Notes: a model not told the origin generated them from the letters alone. Numbered from the stretch's first letter, positions 26,838-36,108 are shown. The stretch is 64,000 nucleotides of DNA from Halobacteria archaeon AArc-dxtr1 (GCA_025517425.1 JAOPJY010000002.1:1-64000), one strand, 5' to 3'. Program-made: numbers and translations.

Positions 26838-27674
26838 ATGAGCAATCACGCAAGCCAATCGACTGGGTGGCAACTCGAACAGAGTGCTCCCGAGGCCTAT
26901 GAAAAGTATCTGGTGCCGCCGATTTTTGCGCCATGGGCTGATCGCCTCATCGAGACGAGCGAGGTACAGGCGGGAGATCGAGTTCTGGACGTCGCTTGCG
27001 GCACTGGTATCGTAACGCGTCGTGCTGCTTCCCGAGTAGGAGAGAGTGGAGCTGTGGTCGGACTCGATATCAACAACGGGATGCTTGCAGTGGCGGCGGA
27101 AACCGCTGTAGAGACGCAACCATCGATCGAGTGGCAACAGGGTGATGCGACCGACCTGCCGTTTCCTGACGAGAGTTTCGACATCGTCTGCTGTCAACAG
27201 GCCCTCCAGTTCTTCGACGATCCCGTCGCGGCAGTCGAGGAGATGCGCCGAGTTCTCACACCGGGTGGGTGCGTGGCACTGAGTGTCTGGCGACCGCTCG
27301 ACTACAATCCTGCATACGTGGTGTTGGCCGACGCCCTGGAGCACCACATCAGTGACGAGGCCGGAACGATGATGCGCGCTCCGTTTCCCGCGTGGAATGG
27401 AGAGGAGCTACGAACACTCGTAAGGGATGGAGGATTCGATGACGTATCAGTCACCATTGAGATCGGTTCTGTTCGCTATCCGTCAGTCGAGGAGTTCGTC
27501 CGCCGGGAGGCTGCCAGCTCACCGCTAGCCGAGCCAATCGCGGCCATCGATAGAACGGTACGGGACGAACTGATTCAAGCGGTCAAGGATGCGTCAAAGG
27601 CCTATCTCGACGACGAAGGAGTCGTCTCACCAATGGAATCGTACGCCGTCACCGCGGATAAAGATCAGCAATAA
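26838..27674 (+). CDS. Class I SAM-dependent methyltransferase
   Basis: 278 residues. Motif I VLDVACGTGIVTRRAA is near residue 48, motif II GLDINNGML, motif III GDATDLPFPDESFDIVCCQQALQFFDD and the post-motif MRRVLTPGG follow, the pattern of the UbiE/MenG-like Methyltransf_11 group. The acceptor is not readable. It follows the HTH regulator on the same strand and is cut off downstream by an IS6-type element 68 bp after its stop. Confidence 0.85.
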   Translation: MSNHASQSTGWQLEQSAPEAYEKYLVPPIFAPWADRLIETSEVQAGDRVLDVACGTGIVTRRAASRVGESGAVVGLDINNGMLAVAAETAVETQPSIEWQQGDATDLPFPDESFDIVCCQQALQFFDDPVAAVEEMRRVLTPGGCVALSVWRPLDYNPAYVVLADALEHHISDEAGTMMRAPFPAWNGEELRTLVRDGGFDDVSVTIEIGSVRYPSVEEFVRREAASSPLAEPIAAIDRTVRDELIQAVKDASKAYLDDEGVVSPMESYAVTADKDQQ

Positions 27675-27742
27675 TCAAGATATATCTTGAGAGTTGTACA
27701 ACCTTTGTGATTATCTAATAGAGATATAACCAAAATAGAGCC

Positions 27743-28439
27743 GGGAACTGTCTAGTTTCGCACCTCGTCAACTGGCGTCGTTCCATCGAGCGATTGATTC
27801 GGTCTCTGATGGTTGTAGTAATGCACAAACTGTTCAACCCATTTGCGGGCACTCCGCCGACTGCCCACTTACGAAGTATAGAAACGGTCAACTCGAATTT
27901 CGAAGGTGTGAATCCATTTTTCGATGAGGTTTCGGTCGGTCTAGTCAACCTGACCGTGCAGTCCTAATCGAGCAAGGGCAGTCCGGTATTCAAACTGATC
28001 CACGAGAAACACCGCCTCGGAGAGATCGTGTTTTTCGCGGAGTCCATGCGGGGAACGCAGTCGCCGGATTGGTGCCGTGAGGGCCGAACAACTGGACGTC
28101 GAGAATCAACGTTGTGTCGAGGTCTATTGCATCGTATAACCAAGGCCGTTCGCCGTTTATGTTGACAGCAGTCTCGTCAACCACGACCCGCGAGGGCTTC
28201 GCCCTCGGCAGATCTGGAACGCTGTCAGCCAGCCGAGATACCCAGTTCCAAACCGCTTCATGCGAGCGTTCAGCGCCTAATTCGGCAATAATTGTTGTCT
28301 CCCGAAGCGAACAACCGATGGTGTGGAGACGGATGGCGAACGCCCTGACAGGCGTCCTCAGAACGCTCTGTGAGCGTTCTAGTCCAACTTAACTCAACGG
28401 CCTGCTCGCTTCTCAAACTGACCCAACTAGACAGTGCCC
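27743..28439 (-). mobile_element. Degenerate IS6-family (ISH-type) element
   Basis: A 697-bp element bounded by 15-bp inverted repeats, GGGAACTGTCTAGTT at 27743-27757 and its complement at 28425-28439, with one mismatch. Size and single transposase frame fit haloarchaeal IS6 elements. The eight bases outside each end do not match, so no target duplication is visible. Confidence 0.8.
27752..28420 (-). pseudogene. Decayed IS6-type transposase
   Basis: Read across frames on the minus strand, the transposase core is obvious: TPVRAFAIRLHTIGCSLRET, VVDETAVNINGERPWLYDAID with the first catalytic Asp, HGTNPATAF, then after a frame change VFLVDQF and VNYTDRNLIEKW-like sequence, and finally KWVEQFVHYYNHQRP. 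In-frame stops and frame breaks near 28050, 27950 and 27920 make it inactive. The stop codon lies within the left inverted repeat. Confidence 0.8.
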
Positions 28440-28641
28440 TCTGAACGAGTTGGTGAGTTGAGTGAGCATTTCTCGCCACTTCTTGCACGTCCTCCACTCC
28501 TCATCTCGGCAGTGCCCTCCTCCACACTCTGTCGCAATTCCACCTGTCGAACAGGCATTGTTTGCGCTTCAATGAGTATAATATCGGAGTTTTTACACAC
28601 GTATTTATCCACCAACAGTTAACTTGGTATCCGAGATACTA

Positions 28642-28713
28642 ATGGTCAACACTGGGAAAGACATGAGTCAACAAGACACACTCACAGAGAGGGGTTGTCT
28701 CGATGGAGTTTAG
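28642..28713 (+). CDS. Possible 23-codon leader overlapping coxG start
   Basis: The frame MVNTGKDMSQQDTLTERG ends 11 bp inside the CoxG-like gene. TATTTA at 28602-28607 lies 35-40 bp upstream, so the mRNA could start just before this ATG. Its ribosomes would terminate beside the coxG ATG at 28703, allowing re-initiation. The peptide has no recognised relatives. The preceding stretch 28440-28641 holds only this promoter. Confidence 0.3.
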   Translation: MVNTGKDMSQQDTLTERGCLDGV

Positions 28714-29302
28714 CGGGACGGAATCCATCGAGGGTGCCTCAGCTGAAGAGGCATGGTTAGCCCTGTCCGATCCAGTCATGATAAAACAGGCGTTGCCGGG
28801 GTGTCAGTTCCTGGTCGCGTTAGAAGAGGGCGAAAACCCAGACTTTGACCAATTGGATGCACGGTGGCCTGACGAAGACCCAGAAACCCTCCCGGCAGCG
28901 GAACCGGAAGACGTGGCTGAACGAGCATTCGAAGAGGGAAAGCGGTACGCTGCTCGCATGCAGATCAGTGTCGGAAACGTCTCGCCGACTTTCGATACGG
29001 TCGTGACTATCGACGAACGGGAGTTCCCGAAGATGACAGCTAGCGGCCAAGGAGACGCCACTAGCAGCTCCTTCGAGATGCAGTCGCAGATGGAACTCAT
29101 CGAGACGGACGAGGGAGTGAACATCCAGTGGGAGAGTGAGGCTGACGTATTCGGTCGGATCGCGCAACTGGGTCAGCGAATGCTTAATCCCGTTGCAAAC
29201 CGTGTCGTCGGCCGGTTTTTCAGTCAGGTAGAGAGCGAAATGCAAGATCTAACTGATGACTCCGATGGGAGCCTCCGGGAGCGAGTATCCAACCTTTTCT
29301 GA
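28703..29302 (+). CDS. CoxG-like SRPBCC protein
   Basis: 199 residues. It starts EFSGTESIEGASAEEAWLALSDPVMIKQALPGCQ, the opening of the carbon monoxide dehydrogenase subunit G family (START-like fold), with RYAARMQISVGNVSPTFDTVVTI and an amphipathic C-terminal part. CoxG proteins aid membrane attachment or maturation of molybdenum hydroxylases. The region 45-75 is an acidic insert compared with short family members. It heads an operon with the iron-sulfur and FAD subunits; the next gene begins 2 bp after its stop. Confidence 0.85.
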   Translation: MEFSGTESIEGASAEEAWLALSDPVMIKQALPGCQFLVALEEGENPDFDQLDARWPDEDPETLPAAEPEDVAERAFEEGKRYAARMQISVGNVSPTFDTVVTIDEREFPKMTASGQGDATSSSFEMQSQMELIETDEGVNIQWESEADVFGRIAQLGQRMLNPVANRVVGRFFSQVESEMQDLTDDSDGSLRERVSNLF

Positions 29303-29304
29303 CC

Positions 29305-29820
29305 ATGACCAAACAAGAGATCGAACTCACAGTCAACGGGAACGAGTACGAGTTGAGCGTCGAACCAAACAGGTTGTTGATCCACACGTTACGAGACGAA
29401 ATGGGGTATACCGGCCCAAATATTGGTTGTGAGACCACGATGTGTGGGGCCTGTACTGTCAGTATGGACGGGAACGCGGTGAAAGCCTGTACCGTTCTAT
29501 CGGTTCAGGCCGACCAGTCTGAAATAACTACGATTGAAGGCCTCTCCGAGAATAATGATCACCCGCTTCAGCGGAGTTTCTCGGAAGAGCACGGCTTGCA
29601 GTGTGGGTACTGTACGCCCGGGATGATCATGGCTGCGGTCGATGTTCTCGAGGACAACCCACATCCCGATCGGGAGGAGATTAGAGAGGCGCTTAAAGGG
29701 AATCTGTGCCGGTGTACGGGCTATCAAAATATCGTCGATGCTGTCGAGGTGGCAGCCGAGGAGATGCGAGAAACGGAACTGACTGATGGTGGAATAGTCG
29801 GGGAGGAACGCGACCGATGA
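29305..29820 (+). CDS. Molybdenum hydroxylase (2Fe-2S) subunit, CoxS-like
   Basis: 171 residues. The plant-type cluster ligands are C42, C47, C50 and C62 ([10 protein letters not shown] and KAC); the second cluster ligands are C100, C103, C135 and C137 (QCGYC and LCRCTGY). All eight Cys are present. It passes electrons from the molybdenum centre of the large subunit to the FAD subunit. The gene sits 2 bp after coxG and 35 bp before the FAD subunit gene. Confidence 0.93.
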   Translation: MTKQEIELTVNGNEYELSVEPNRLLIHTLRDEMGYTGPNIGCETTMCGACTVSMDGNAVKACTVLSVQADQSEITTIEGLSENNDHPLQRSFSEEHGLQCGYCTPGMIMAAVDVLEDNPHPDREEIREALKGNLCRCTGYQNIVDAVEVAAEEMRETELTDGGIVGEERDR

Positions 29821-29841
29821 CGGGAGCAGAACCTGTTAATT

Positions 29842-29849
29842 GGAGGTGA
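29842..29849 (+). promoter_or_regulatory. Strong Shine-Dalgarno before coxM-like start
   Basis: GGAGGTGA ends 6 bp before the ATG at 29856 and is fully complementary to the 16S rRNA tail. It decides the ATG over the GTG at 29850 and contrasts with the leaderless starts elsewhere in the window. Confidence 0.65.
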
Positions 29850-29855
29850 GTGATA

Positions 29856-30725
29856 ATGTACCCAGATCAATTCGCATACCACCGTGCAGGCAGTGTTTCG
29901 GAGGCAATCACGCTGCTTTCCGAGCATCCTGAAGCAACACTCCTCGCTGGAGGGCACAGCTTGTTGCCGATGATGAAAAGCGGACTCGCCAGTCCGGGGC
30001 GGATAATCGACATCGATGACATCGATGAGCTAAGCGGAATTGAGCGCTCTGACGGCGAAACCCGAATCGGCGCGCTCACTCGTTACGCGGCGGTCGTAGA
30101 TGACGAACGGTTGTGGGAGGAAGCGACCGCGTTCGCAGAGGCAACCCAGAATATCGGTGACCTGCAGGTTCGAAATCGCGGGACAATCGGCGGCAATGTC
30201 GCGCATGCGGATCCAGCGTCAGACCTTTCCGCTGCGGTGCTCGTTTCGGACGTAACGATCACGGTTCGAGGGCCTGATGGTGAGCGCGACGTCGCTGCGG
30301 ATGATTTCTTCCACGGCATGTACACGACTGCTGTCGGTGACGGTGAACTCGTCACGGCTGTTTCCGTTCCGCACGACGGAACCGTCGGCAGTTACGTCAA
30401 GAAACCAGATCCGGCTTCGGGGTATGCACTCGTCGGTGTGGCTACCCGTCTCACCCTCGAAGACGGAACGGTTACCGAGGCGCGGGTAGCCGCCAACGGC
30501 GTGATGGATCACGGTGTTCGTCTCCCGGAAGTCGAAGACGTGCTCGTCGACGAGGAGCTAGCAGCAGACACGATCTCGGCTGCAGGTGACGTGGCAGGCG
30601 ATAGCCTCGACGAGTACATGGTGATGGATGACGAGCGAACGTCGGGTGAGTTCCGCCTTCAGTTACTCGGTGCGTTTACCGAGCGCGCGTTAGAGCGTGC
30701 AGCGAGCAGGGCGGATGGTCACTGA
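29856..30725 (+). CDS. Molybdenum hydroxylase FAD subunit, CoxM-like
   Basis: 289 residues of the FAD_binding_5/CO dehydrogenase medium subunit family. FAD-binding motifs are LLAGGHSLLPMMKSGLASP near residue 29 and NRGTIGGNVAHADPASDL near residue 106. The C-terminal domain has GYALVGVATRLTLEDGTV and TSGEFRLQLLGAFTERAL. It accepts electrons from the iron-sulfur subunit and passes them to quinone or another acceptor. It is the last hydroxylase subunit in the plus-strand operon; the large subunit is encoded on the other strand. Confidence 0.92.
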   Translation: MYPDQFAYHRAGSVSEAITLLSEHPEATLLAGGHSLLPMMKSGLASPGRIIDIDDIDELSGIERSDGETRIGALTRYAAVVDDERLWEEATAFAEATQNIGDLQVRNRGTIGGNVAHADPASDLSAAVLVSDVTITVRGPDGERDVAADDFFHGMYTTAVGDGELVTAVSVPHDGTVGSYVKKPDPASGYALVGVATRLTLEDGTVTEARVAANGVMDHGVRLPEVEDVLVDEELAADTISAAGDVAGDSLDEYMVMDDERTSGEFRLQLLGAFTERALERAASRADGH

Positions 30726-30895
30726 GTAGTCGTGCGGGACGCACGACTTTCTATCCTCGCAGAGTTGTCCTAGTCTCACGCCCGATCGATGCGTCTCACG
30801 AGTGTGCGAAGTGTCTGACGGGTGTGTTTTCGCTACACCGACTCTACGTAACCGGTGCCGGAATTATTTTGCGATACCACCACATGTGTGAGCAT

Positions 30896-32179
30896 ATGTC
30901 AAACTACTTCGTAAGTGACGTTCGGACACGCGATGGAGACGCGGTCGACATCGAGATCCGAGACGGGCGGATCGACCGAATCGCCCCTGCCGGGCAGGGA
31001 GACGCCGCGGCGTTCGACGAGGATCACCGGTACGACGGTGGCGGGCGGTTGGTCACGGCGACGTTATCAGAACCGCACACGCACCTCGATGCGGTCCTCA
31101 CAGCTGGTCGGCCACAGTGGAATCAGCCGGGAACCCTCGCAGAAGGCTGGCGTCTCTGGGAAGATCTGCGACACGAGATCACGAAACAGGAGATCAAAGA
31201 GAACGCGACGCGAGCGATCGAGTGGCTCGCATCGAACGGCGTCACCCGCATCCGAACGCACGTCGATACCACGTACGAGGAGTTGACCGGAGTCGAAGCG
31301 CTTCTTGAGGTTCAAAACGAGGTAAAGGACCTTGTCGAGTTACAACTGGTTGCGTTCCCGATCAGTGGGCTGTACACGGACGAAACCAACCTGGACCTGT
31401 TTCGCGACGCGATTGATATGGGCGTCGACATCGTCGGCGGCATCCCTCACAACGAGTACACTCGAGAAGATGGTGTACACGAGATCGAAACGGTGGTGGA
31501 CATCGCTGAACAAGAAACCCTTCCGCTCGATCTCCACATCGACGAAACCGACGATCCGCAATCGAGATTTACCGGCGTGTTAGCCAGCGAAGCGTTGAAG
31601 CGCGGGATCGGTGACCGGACGACAGCAAGCCACGTAACGGCGATGCACTCGTACTCGAACTCCTACGCGAGTAAGTTGTGTAGTATGCTCGCAGAGAGCG
31701 GCGTCAGCGTCGTCACCAACCCGCCAATAAACGAGGTCTTGCAGGGCCGGTACGACGACTACCCGAAGCGGCGAGGCCACACCAGAGTCGATGAATTACG
31801 CGAGGCCGGCGTCACCGTCGGCATCGGCCAAGACGATATCATCGACCCGTGGTATCACTACGGTGATGGTGATCCAGTCACAGCTGCGTTCGTTCTGTTG
31901 CACTACGCCCACATGAACGGACGTGACGACGTGGACGCACTCTGGGAGATGCTCGTCGATTCGAACGCCGAAATCGTCGGTGCCGAAGCGTCCGGAATTG
32001 AAGAAGGCAATGAGGGATCGCTTGTCGTCTACGACGGCCCGGACCCGTTCAACGTCCTTCGGATGCGCTCTCCACGAACGCTCGTTCTAAACGAGGGCCA
32101 ACCGATCGCCAAAACCGACCCTGGAGAAACGACAATCTATCGAGCAGAAGGCGAACGAAAAGTCGATTATCAGCCGTGA
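30896..32179 (+). CDS. Cytosine deaminase-like amidohydrolase
   Basis: 427 residues, similar by eye to E. coli CodA over its whole length. Metal and catalytic residues are retained: HTHLD near 59, LHIDETDD with His and Glu, ASHVTAMHSYSN, and the Asp of QDDIIDPWY. The CodA substrate contact in FPQEG is FPISG here, and the His before DD is Gln, so the substrate is probably not plain cytosine. The start at 30896 is used; an in-frame ATG at 30884 is possible. TATTTT at about 30864 is the likely promoter. Next to the hydroxylase genes, it suggests deamination of an oxidised heterocycle (inference). Confidence 0.8.
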   Translation: MSNYFVSDVRTRDGDAVDIEIRDGRIDRIAPAGQGDAAAFDEDHRYDGGGRLVTATLSEPHTHLDAVLTAGRPQWNQPGTLAEGWRLWEDLRHEITKQEIKENATRAIEWLASNGVTRIRTHVDTTYEELTGVEALLEVQNEVKDLVELQLVAFPISGLYTDETNLDLFRDAIDMGVDIVGGIPHNEYTREDGVHEIETVVDIAEQETLPLDLHIDETDDPQSRFTGVLASEALKRGIGDRTTASHVTAMHSYSNSYASKLCSMLAESGVSVVTNPPINEVLQGRYDDYPKRRGHTRVDELREAGVTVGIGQDDIIDPWYHYGDGDPVTAAFVLLHYAHMNGRDDVDALWEMLVDSNAEIVGAEASGIEEGNEGSLVVYDGPDPFNVLRMRSPRTLVLNEGQPIAKTDPGETTIYRAEGERKVDYQP

Positions 32180-32225
32180 TCGTCGGAACACTCTCGTCGT
32201 AACACTCGGACCATTCGACGGGGTG

Positions 32226-34613
32226 TTACTCCCCGTCGCTGGTTGCTTCCTGGACTGCTCTCCAGACACGCTCTTCAGTGGCCGGCATATCGACGTGATC
32301 GACACCGAATGGCTCGAGAGCGTCGACAATTGCGTTCACGATTGCAGGCGGTGCCGCGATCGTTCCGGCTTCCCCGACGCCTTTTACACCGATCGGGTTG
32401 TGCGGTGACGGTGTGACAGTGCTTTCGAGTTCCATCTCCGGGATTTGAACTGTCTTCGGGGCCGTATAATCCTGAAGCGTCCCGTTGAGCAGGTTTCCGT
32501 TCTTGTCGTACAGCACCTCTTCGTACATCGCCTGGCCGATGCCCTGCGCAGTCCCGCCTTGGACCTGCCCCTCCACGATTTGTGGATTGATCTGCTCGCC
32601 ACAATCGTCGACGCCAACGTACTTTTCGAAGGCTACTTCACCCGTATCGGGATCGACCTCGACGACGACAATATGCGTTCCGAAGGGGAACGTCAGGTTT
32701 TCAGGGTCGTAAAACGCTGACTCTTCCAGCCCGGGTTCGAGGTCATCGGGGAGATCATGAGCGAGATACGCGGTGGCTGCGACCTCTTTGAACGTCATCG
32801 ATCGCTCTGGAGCGCCTCGAACATGGAACTCACCATCTTCGAACTCGATGTCTTGTTCGCTCGCTTCTAACTGGTGGGCAACGATTCGGCGTCCCTTCTC
32901 AACGACTTTGTCCGCACCTTGCGCTATCGCACCACCGCCGACAGGGCCGCTTCGAGACGCGTACGTCCCCTGCCCGTGTGCGATTTGATCCGTATCGCCC
33001 TCTATAACTTCGATATCGTCGTACGGGACACCGAGTTTATCCGAGACGATCTGTGCGAACGTCGTTTCGTGGCCCTGTCCGTGCCCGGAGGTGCCGCAAT
33101 ACGCGGTCACTGTCCCTTCCGGATGGACACGGATTGTACTGTTCTCCCAGTAGCCGGTTTTCGCACCGAGCATCCCACAAATGTCGGAGGGACCAAGCCC
33201 CGACATCTCGATGAACGACGCGATCCCGATCCCGAGATACCGGTCTTCTTCGCGGAGCTCCGCCTGGCGCTCCCGTAACTCGTCGTACTCGACCAACTCC
33301 ACCGCTTTGTCGAGCGCCTTTTCATACGCTCCGCTATCGTAGAGCATCCCAGTTACCGTTTCAAACGGAAACGCATCTTCGGGAACGAAATTCCGCCGAC
33401 GGATTTCGACGGGGTCGATATCCAGTTCGCGGGCAGCGGTATCAAGTAACCGTTCTAACAGGTGTGCAGCATCTGAGAGATTCGCGCCTCGGTACGCGTC
33501 TACCGGTGCTGCGTTCGTCAGCACGCCACGGATCCGGCAGTGAGCCGTGTCGAAATCGTACGGACCGGAGAACACACCCCAGTACTCGTCAGTCGGTAGC
33601 GCAGGGAGCAAGCAAGAAACGTACGCCCCGACGTCGACAACGCCATCGACACGAACTCCGCGCACCGACCCGTCGCTATCGATGGCGAGTTCACCTTTTT
33701 GTGCTAATCCGCGACCGTGTGCGTCGGTCTGACTCGTCTCCGAACGCGGCGCGATCCACTTCACCGGCCGTTCGAGATACATCGCAAGCCAGGAAGCGAT
33801 CGCTTCGTCTGCGTAGTGGTAGATCTTACTCCCGAACCCGCCGCCGACGTGCGGAGCGATAACCTGGATCTTGTTCTCCGGCAATTCCAACACCCGGGAG
33901 AGCAGATTTCGATGGAGATGCGGATTCTGGCTCGTCATCTGCACCGTTAACTTCTCACTCGATTTATTGTACTTCGCAATCGCACCGCGAGTCTCGATCG
34001 ACGTCGGAAGAATACGCTGACTCGGTAACTCGATCTCGAACGTGTGGTCTGCGTCCTCGAAAACAGCCTCCGATTGCTCTGCGTCCCCTTCCTCCCAATC
34101 GAATACGACGTTGTCTTCTGCTCCCTCGTGAAGGGCTGGTGCGTCATCTGCCAGCGCCTCGTACGGGTCGGTTACAACGTCTAACCGTTCGTAATCGACT
34201 TCGATACGGTCACGCGCATTGTACGCGACGTATCGGTCTTCAGCAACGACTACTGCAATCGCTTCCCCTTGGTATCGGACTGTATCTCCAACGATTACTC
34301 GTTTCCAGAACTCCTCGGGAATATCCTCCTCAGGGAAGTGCCAAATGACTGGAATGTTGTTGGGGGTTGGTAACGCGGCCTCTTCAAAATCCTCTGCCGT
34401 TAATACATCCAGTACGCCCTCAACATCCTCAGCTGCGCTCGTATCGATTCCGTTGATTTTGGCGTGCCCGTATTGACTTCGGAGGATGGAGATGTGGACC
34501 ATTCCTGGCTCCGAAATATCATCGATATACTGTGCATCGCCGCTAATGAGTTCCGGGTCTTCCTTTCGCTCTACCTCAGATCCGAACACGGTTTTCGCCA
34601 TCTCTTGACTCAT
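32226..34613 (-). CDS. Molybdopterin-binding large subunit, xanthine dehydrogenase/CoxL-like (form II)
   Basis: 795 residues. Molybdopterin-binding segments are present in order: GGGFGSK, VDAYRGANLSDAAHLLER, GHGQGHETTFAQI, GPVGGG and the catalytic Glu in GVKGVGEAGT. The CO-oxidising signature AYxCSFR is replaced by AYRGANL, so this is a general hydroxylase and not a true CO dehydrogenase. Start at 34613 because GAGGTGA lies about 6 bp upstream. It converges on the amidohydrolase gene with 46 bp between and is on the opposite strand from its partner subunits, which is unusual for this complex. Confidence 0.9.
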   Translation of the reverse strand: MSQEMAKTVFGSEVERKEDPELISGDAQYIDDISEPGMVHISILRSQYGHAKINGIDTSAAEDVEGVLDVLTAEDFEEAALPTPNNIPVIWHFPEEDIPEEFWKRVIVGDTVRYQGEAIAVVVAEDRYVAYNARDRIEVDYERLDVVTDPYEALADDAPALHEGAEDNVVFDWEEGDAEQSEAVFEDADHTFEIELPSQRILPTSIETRGAIAKYNKSSEKLTVQMTSQNPHLHRNLLSRVLELPENKIQVIAPHVGGGFGSKIYHYADEAIASWLAMYLERPVKWIAPRSETSQTDAHGRGLAQKGELAIDSDGSVRGVRVDGVVDVGAYVSCLLPALPTDEYWGVFSGPYDFDTAHCRIRGVLTNAAPVDAYRGANLSDAAHLLERLLDTAARELDIDPVEIRRRNFVPEDAFPFETVTGMLYDSGAYEKALDKAVELVEYDELRERQAELREEDRYLGIGIASFIEMSGLGPSDICGMLGAKTGYWENSTIRVHPEGTVTAYCGTSGHGQGHETTFAQIVSDKLGVPYDDIEVIEGDTDQIAHGQGTYASRSGPVGGGAIAQGADKVVEKGRRIVAHQLEASEQDIEFEDGEFHVRGAPERSMTFKEVAATAYLAHDLPDDLEPGLEESAFYDPENLTFPFGTHIVVVEVDPDTGEVAFEKYVGVDDCGEQINPQIVEGQVQGGTAQGIGQAMYEEVLYDKNGNLLNGTLQDYTAPKTVQIPEMELESTVTPSPHNPIGVKGVGEAGTIAAPPAIVNAIVDALEPFGVDHVDMPATEERVWRAVQEATSDGE

Positions 34614-35000
34614 ATATTCACCTCGAATCGCAGCCCAGCCCGCTCCCAAGTTCCCCAGCAGTACCATGCCTCTCCTCCATCCCCCCCAGATCGGCATGCA
34701 CGTTATTTTCACGCATAGTCGTGCTAGCTACTCTATTGCCATTAGAATAAAACTACCGCCGAAAGAACTGTGCTGTCTTCTCTTTAGAGATCACCATCGA
34801 GCAAACGTCCCGATGGAGTGGGCAACAGGCAGCTTACCCTGAAGTCGAGGACATTGAACGTGAGCGACGCATCTAACGACCACTCCTGTTTGGAGTTCGA
34901 ACGAGAGTCCATCGACAAGGTCACCGCTTCGGCGGTAGGCCACTGCCAGGGGGGGTAAACAGGTAAACGTCGTCGATTCGAACGTGGAGGTGGGTTTCGA
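34614..35000. other. Gap without an assignable gene
   Basis: 387 bp between two minus-strand genes. It holds the Shine-Dalgarno and upstream region of the large-subunit gene and an AT-rich stretch near 34735-34760 that could be its promoter. Coding-like segments occur in shifting frames across a run of seven G (34949-34955), which may be a decayed gene, but I cannot name one. Confidence 0.4.
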
Positions 35001-35306
35001 CTAGTTCCTGCCCGCCCGTTCAGGAGCGTGGTAGTCGACGTGGACATCCGGTGTGCTCGGTGAGTCCGGTGCGGGTACTCCGTTCCAGTCGACGAGCCGG
35101 ACGTTCGCCATCTCCCCAGAAAACCGGAACCGTAGCACGCCAGTATCGACTGCCCCTTCCGCACTGTGGTCCGTCACGACTGCAGATTTCTCGGGCGATT
35201 CGGTCCCTACCAGTTCGATATCGCCGTCGACGGTGATTTCGTAGTTCGATGGAACACCGCGTCCAACGATCGTCACGAGATTTGGCAAACCAGTTTCAGG
35301 TGACAT
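35001..35306 (-). CDS. Conserved-looking small protein, 101 residues
   Basis: Starts MSPETGLPNLVTIVGRGVPSNYEITVDGDIEL and is predicted to be beta-rich, acidic and without signal peptide or membrane segment. It resembles short haloarchaeal proteins of unknown role in style only; I do not recognise a family. It lies 92 bp downstream of the PadR gene on the same strand, so it could be in the PadR operon. GC and codon use look like the neighbours in the island. Confidence 0.5.
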   Translation of the reverse strand: MSPETGLPNLVTIVGRGVPSNYEITVDGDIELVGTESPEKSAVVTDHSAEGAVDTGVLRFRFSGEMANVRLVDWNGVPAPDSPSTPDVHVDYHAPERAGRN

Positions 35307-35398
35307 GAGTAGAAAACTCGATTCCGCCGTTATAACCCTTCTTGTCGGTAAAAAAGTAGGAATCGGTGAACGTAATGCTCTGGCGAATACCGCACGGA

Positions 35399-35674
35399 TC
35401 AAACGTCAACGTATTGCTCTTCCCACTCCCGTCGCTCCTGGAGAGTCTGTTTTCCCGCGTCGGTAATAGCGTAGTAGTTCGTCCGCCGATCAAGTTGCCC
35501 TTTCTCGACCAACTCTTTATTCACGAGTGTGTCGAGGTTCGGATACAACCGACCATGGTTGATTTCCCCCTCATAGTACGCCTCAGCATCTTCTTTCACG
35601 TCTTGGCCCGATGGCTGGTCGGCACCTGCAATCACGTACAGGAGATCACGCTGGAAGCCGGTGAGGTCGTTCAT
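35399..35674 (-). CDS. PadR family transcriptional regulator
   Basis: 91 residues. A compact winged helix: LTGFQRDLLYVIAGADQPSGQDVKEDAEAYYEGEINHGRLYPNLDTLVNKELVEKGQLDRRTNYYAITDAGKQTL. The helix before the wing with GRLYPNLDTL is the PadR signature. Length is typical of haloarchaeal PadR proteins that lack the long C-terminal helical domain. It may control the 101-residue gene downstream or the hydroxylase large-subunit gene. An AT-rich promoter region lies at 35680-35725. Confidence 0.88.
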   Translation of the reverse strand: MNDLTGFQRDLLYVIAGADQPSGQDVKEDAEAYYEGEINHGRLYPNLDTLVNKELVEKGQLDRRTNYYAITDAGKQTLQERREWEEQYVDV

Positions 35675-35873
35675 CCTGCGAGAAAATCCAACGGATATGT
35701 ATTTGTTATTTTTCCCGCATAACATGGAACGTAGCTATCCGATGAATGTCCACAACTGACAATTGTAGTGCACAGCCTCAGAGCCAAGCCGAGGAGGAGC
35801 GGCGACAGCAAATCGCCGCGCAACTGACGCCACTCCCGGCGGACCCGGTTGCGTATCTCATCAGTTATCATTT

Positions 35874-36108
35874 CGATACTTTTCGATGAGGGTTCGCTCG
35901 GTGTAGGTGACCCGGCTGCCCAATCCAAATCGAGCAAGGGTAGTCCGATAGCCGAATTGATCCACGAGAGATACGGTGTCGGAGAGATCGTATTTCTCGT
36001 CAAGTCGATGCAGAAACGCAGCTGCCGGATCGGTGCCATGTCGACCAAACAACGCGAGATCGAGAACCAGCTTCGTCTCGGTGTCTATTGCAGCGTACAA
36101 CCAAGACC
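35874..36108 (-). pseudogene. Internal fragment of IS6-type transposase
   Basis: About 78 codons from WLYAAIDTETKLVLDLALFGRHGTDPAAAF to LVDQFGYRTTLARFGL and TERTLIEK, the middle of the same transposase family as the element at 27.7 kb. Both ends stop abruptly in unrelated sequence: the DNA-binding N-terminus, the last catalytic Glu region and both inverted repeats are missing. It marks the right edge of the accessory island and may have been left by recombination between IS copies. Confidence 0.7.

Noticed and set aside
27735-28447. Target site duplication around the IS6 element
   Set aside because: Eight bases on each side (ATAGAGCC and TCTGAACG) do not match.
32226-34613. True aerobic CO dehydrogenase
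   Set aside because: The large subunit has AYRGANL instead of the AYxCSFR active-site loop of form I CO dehydrogenase.
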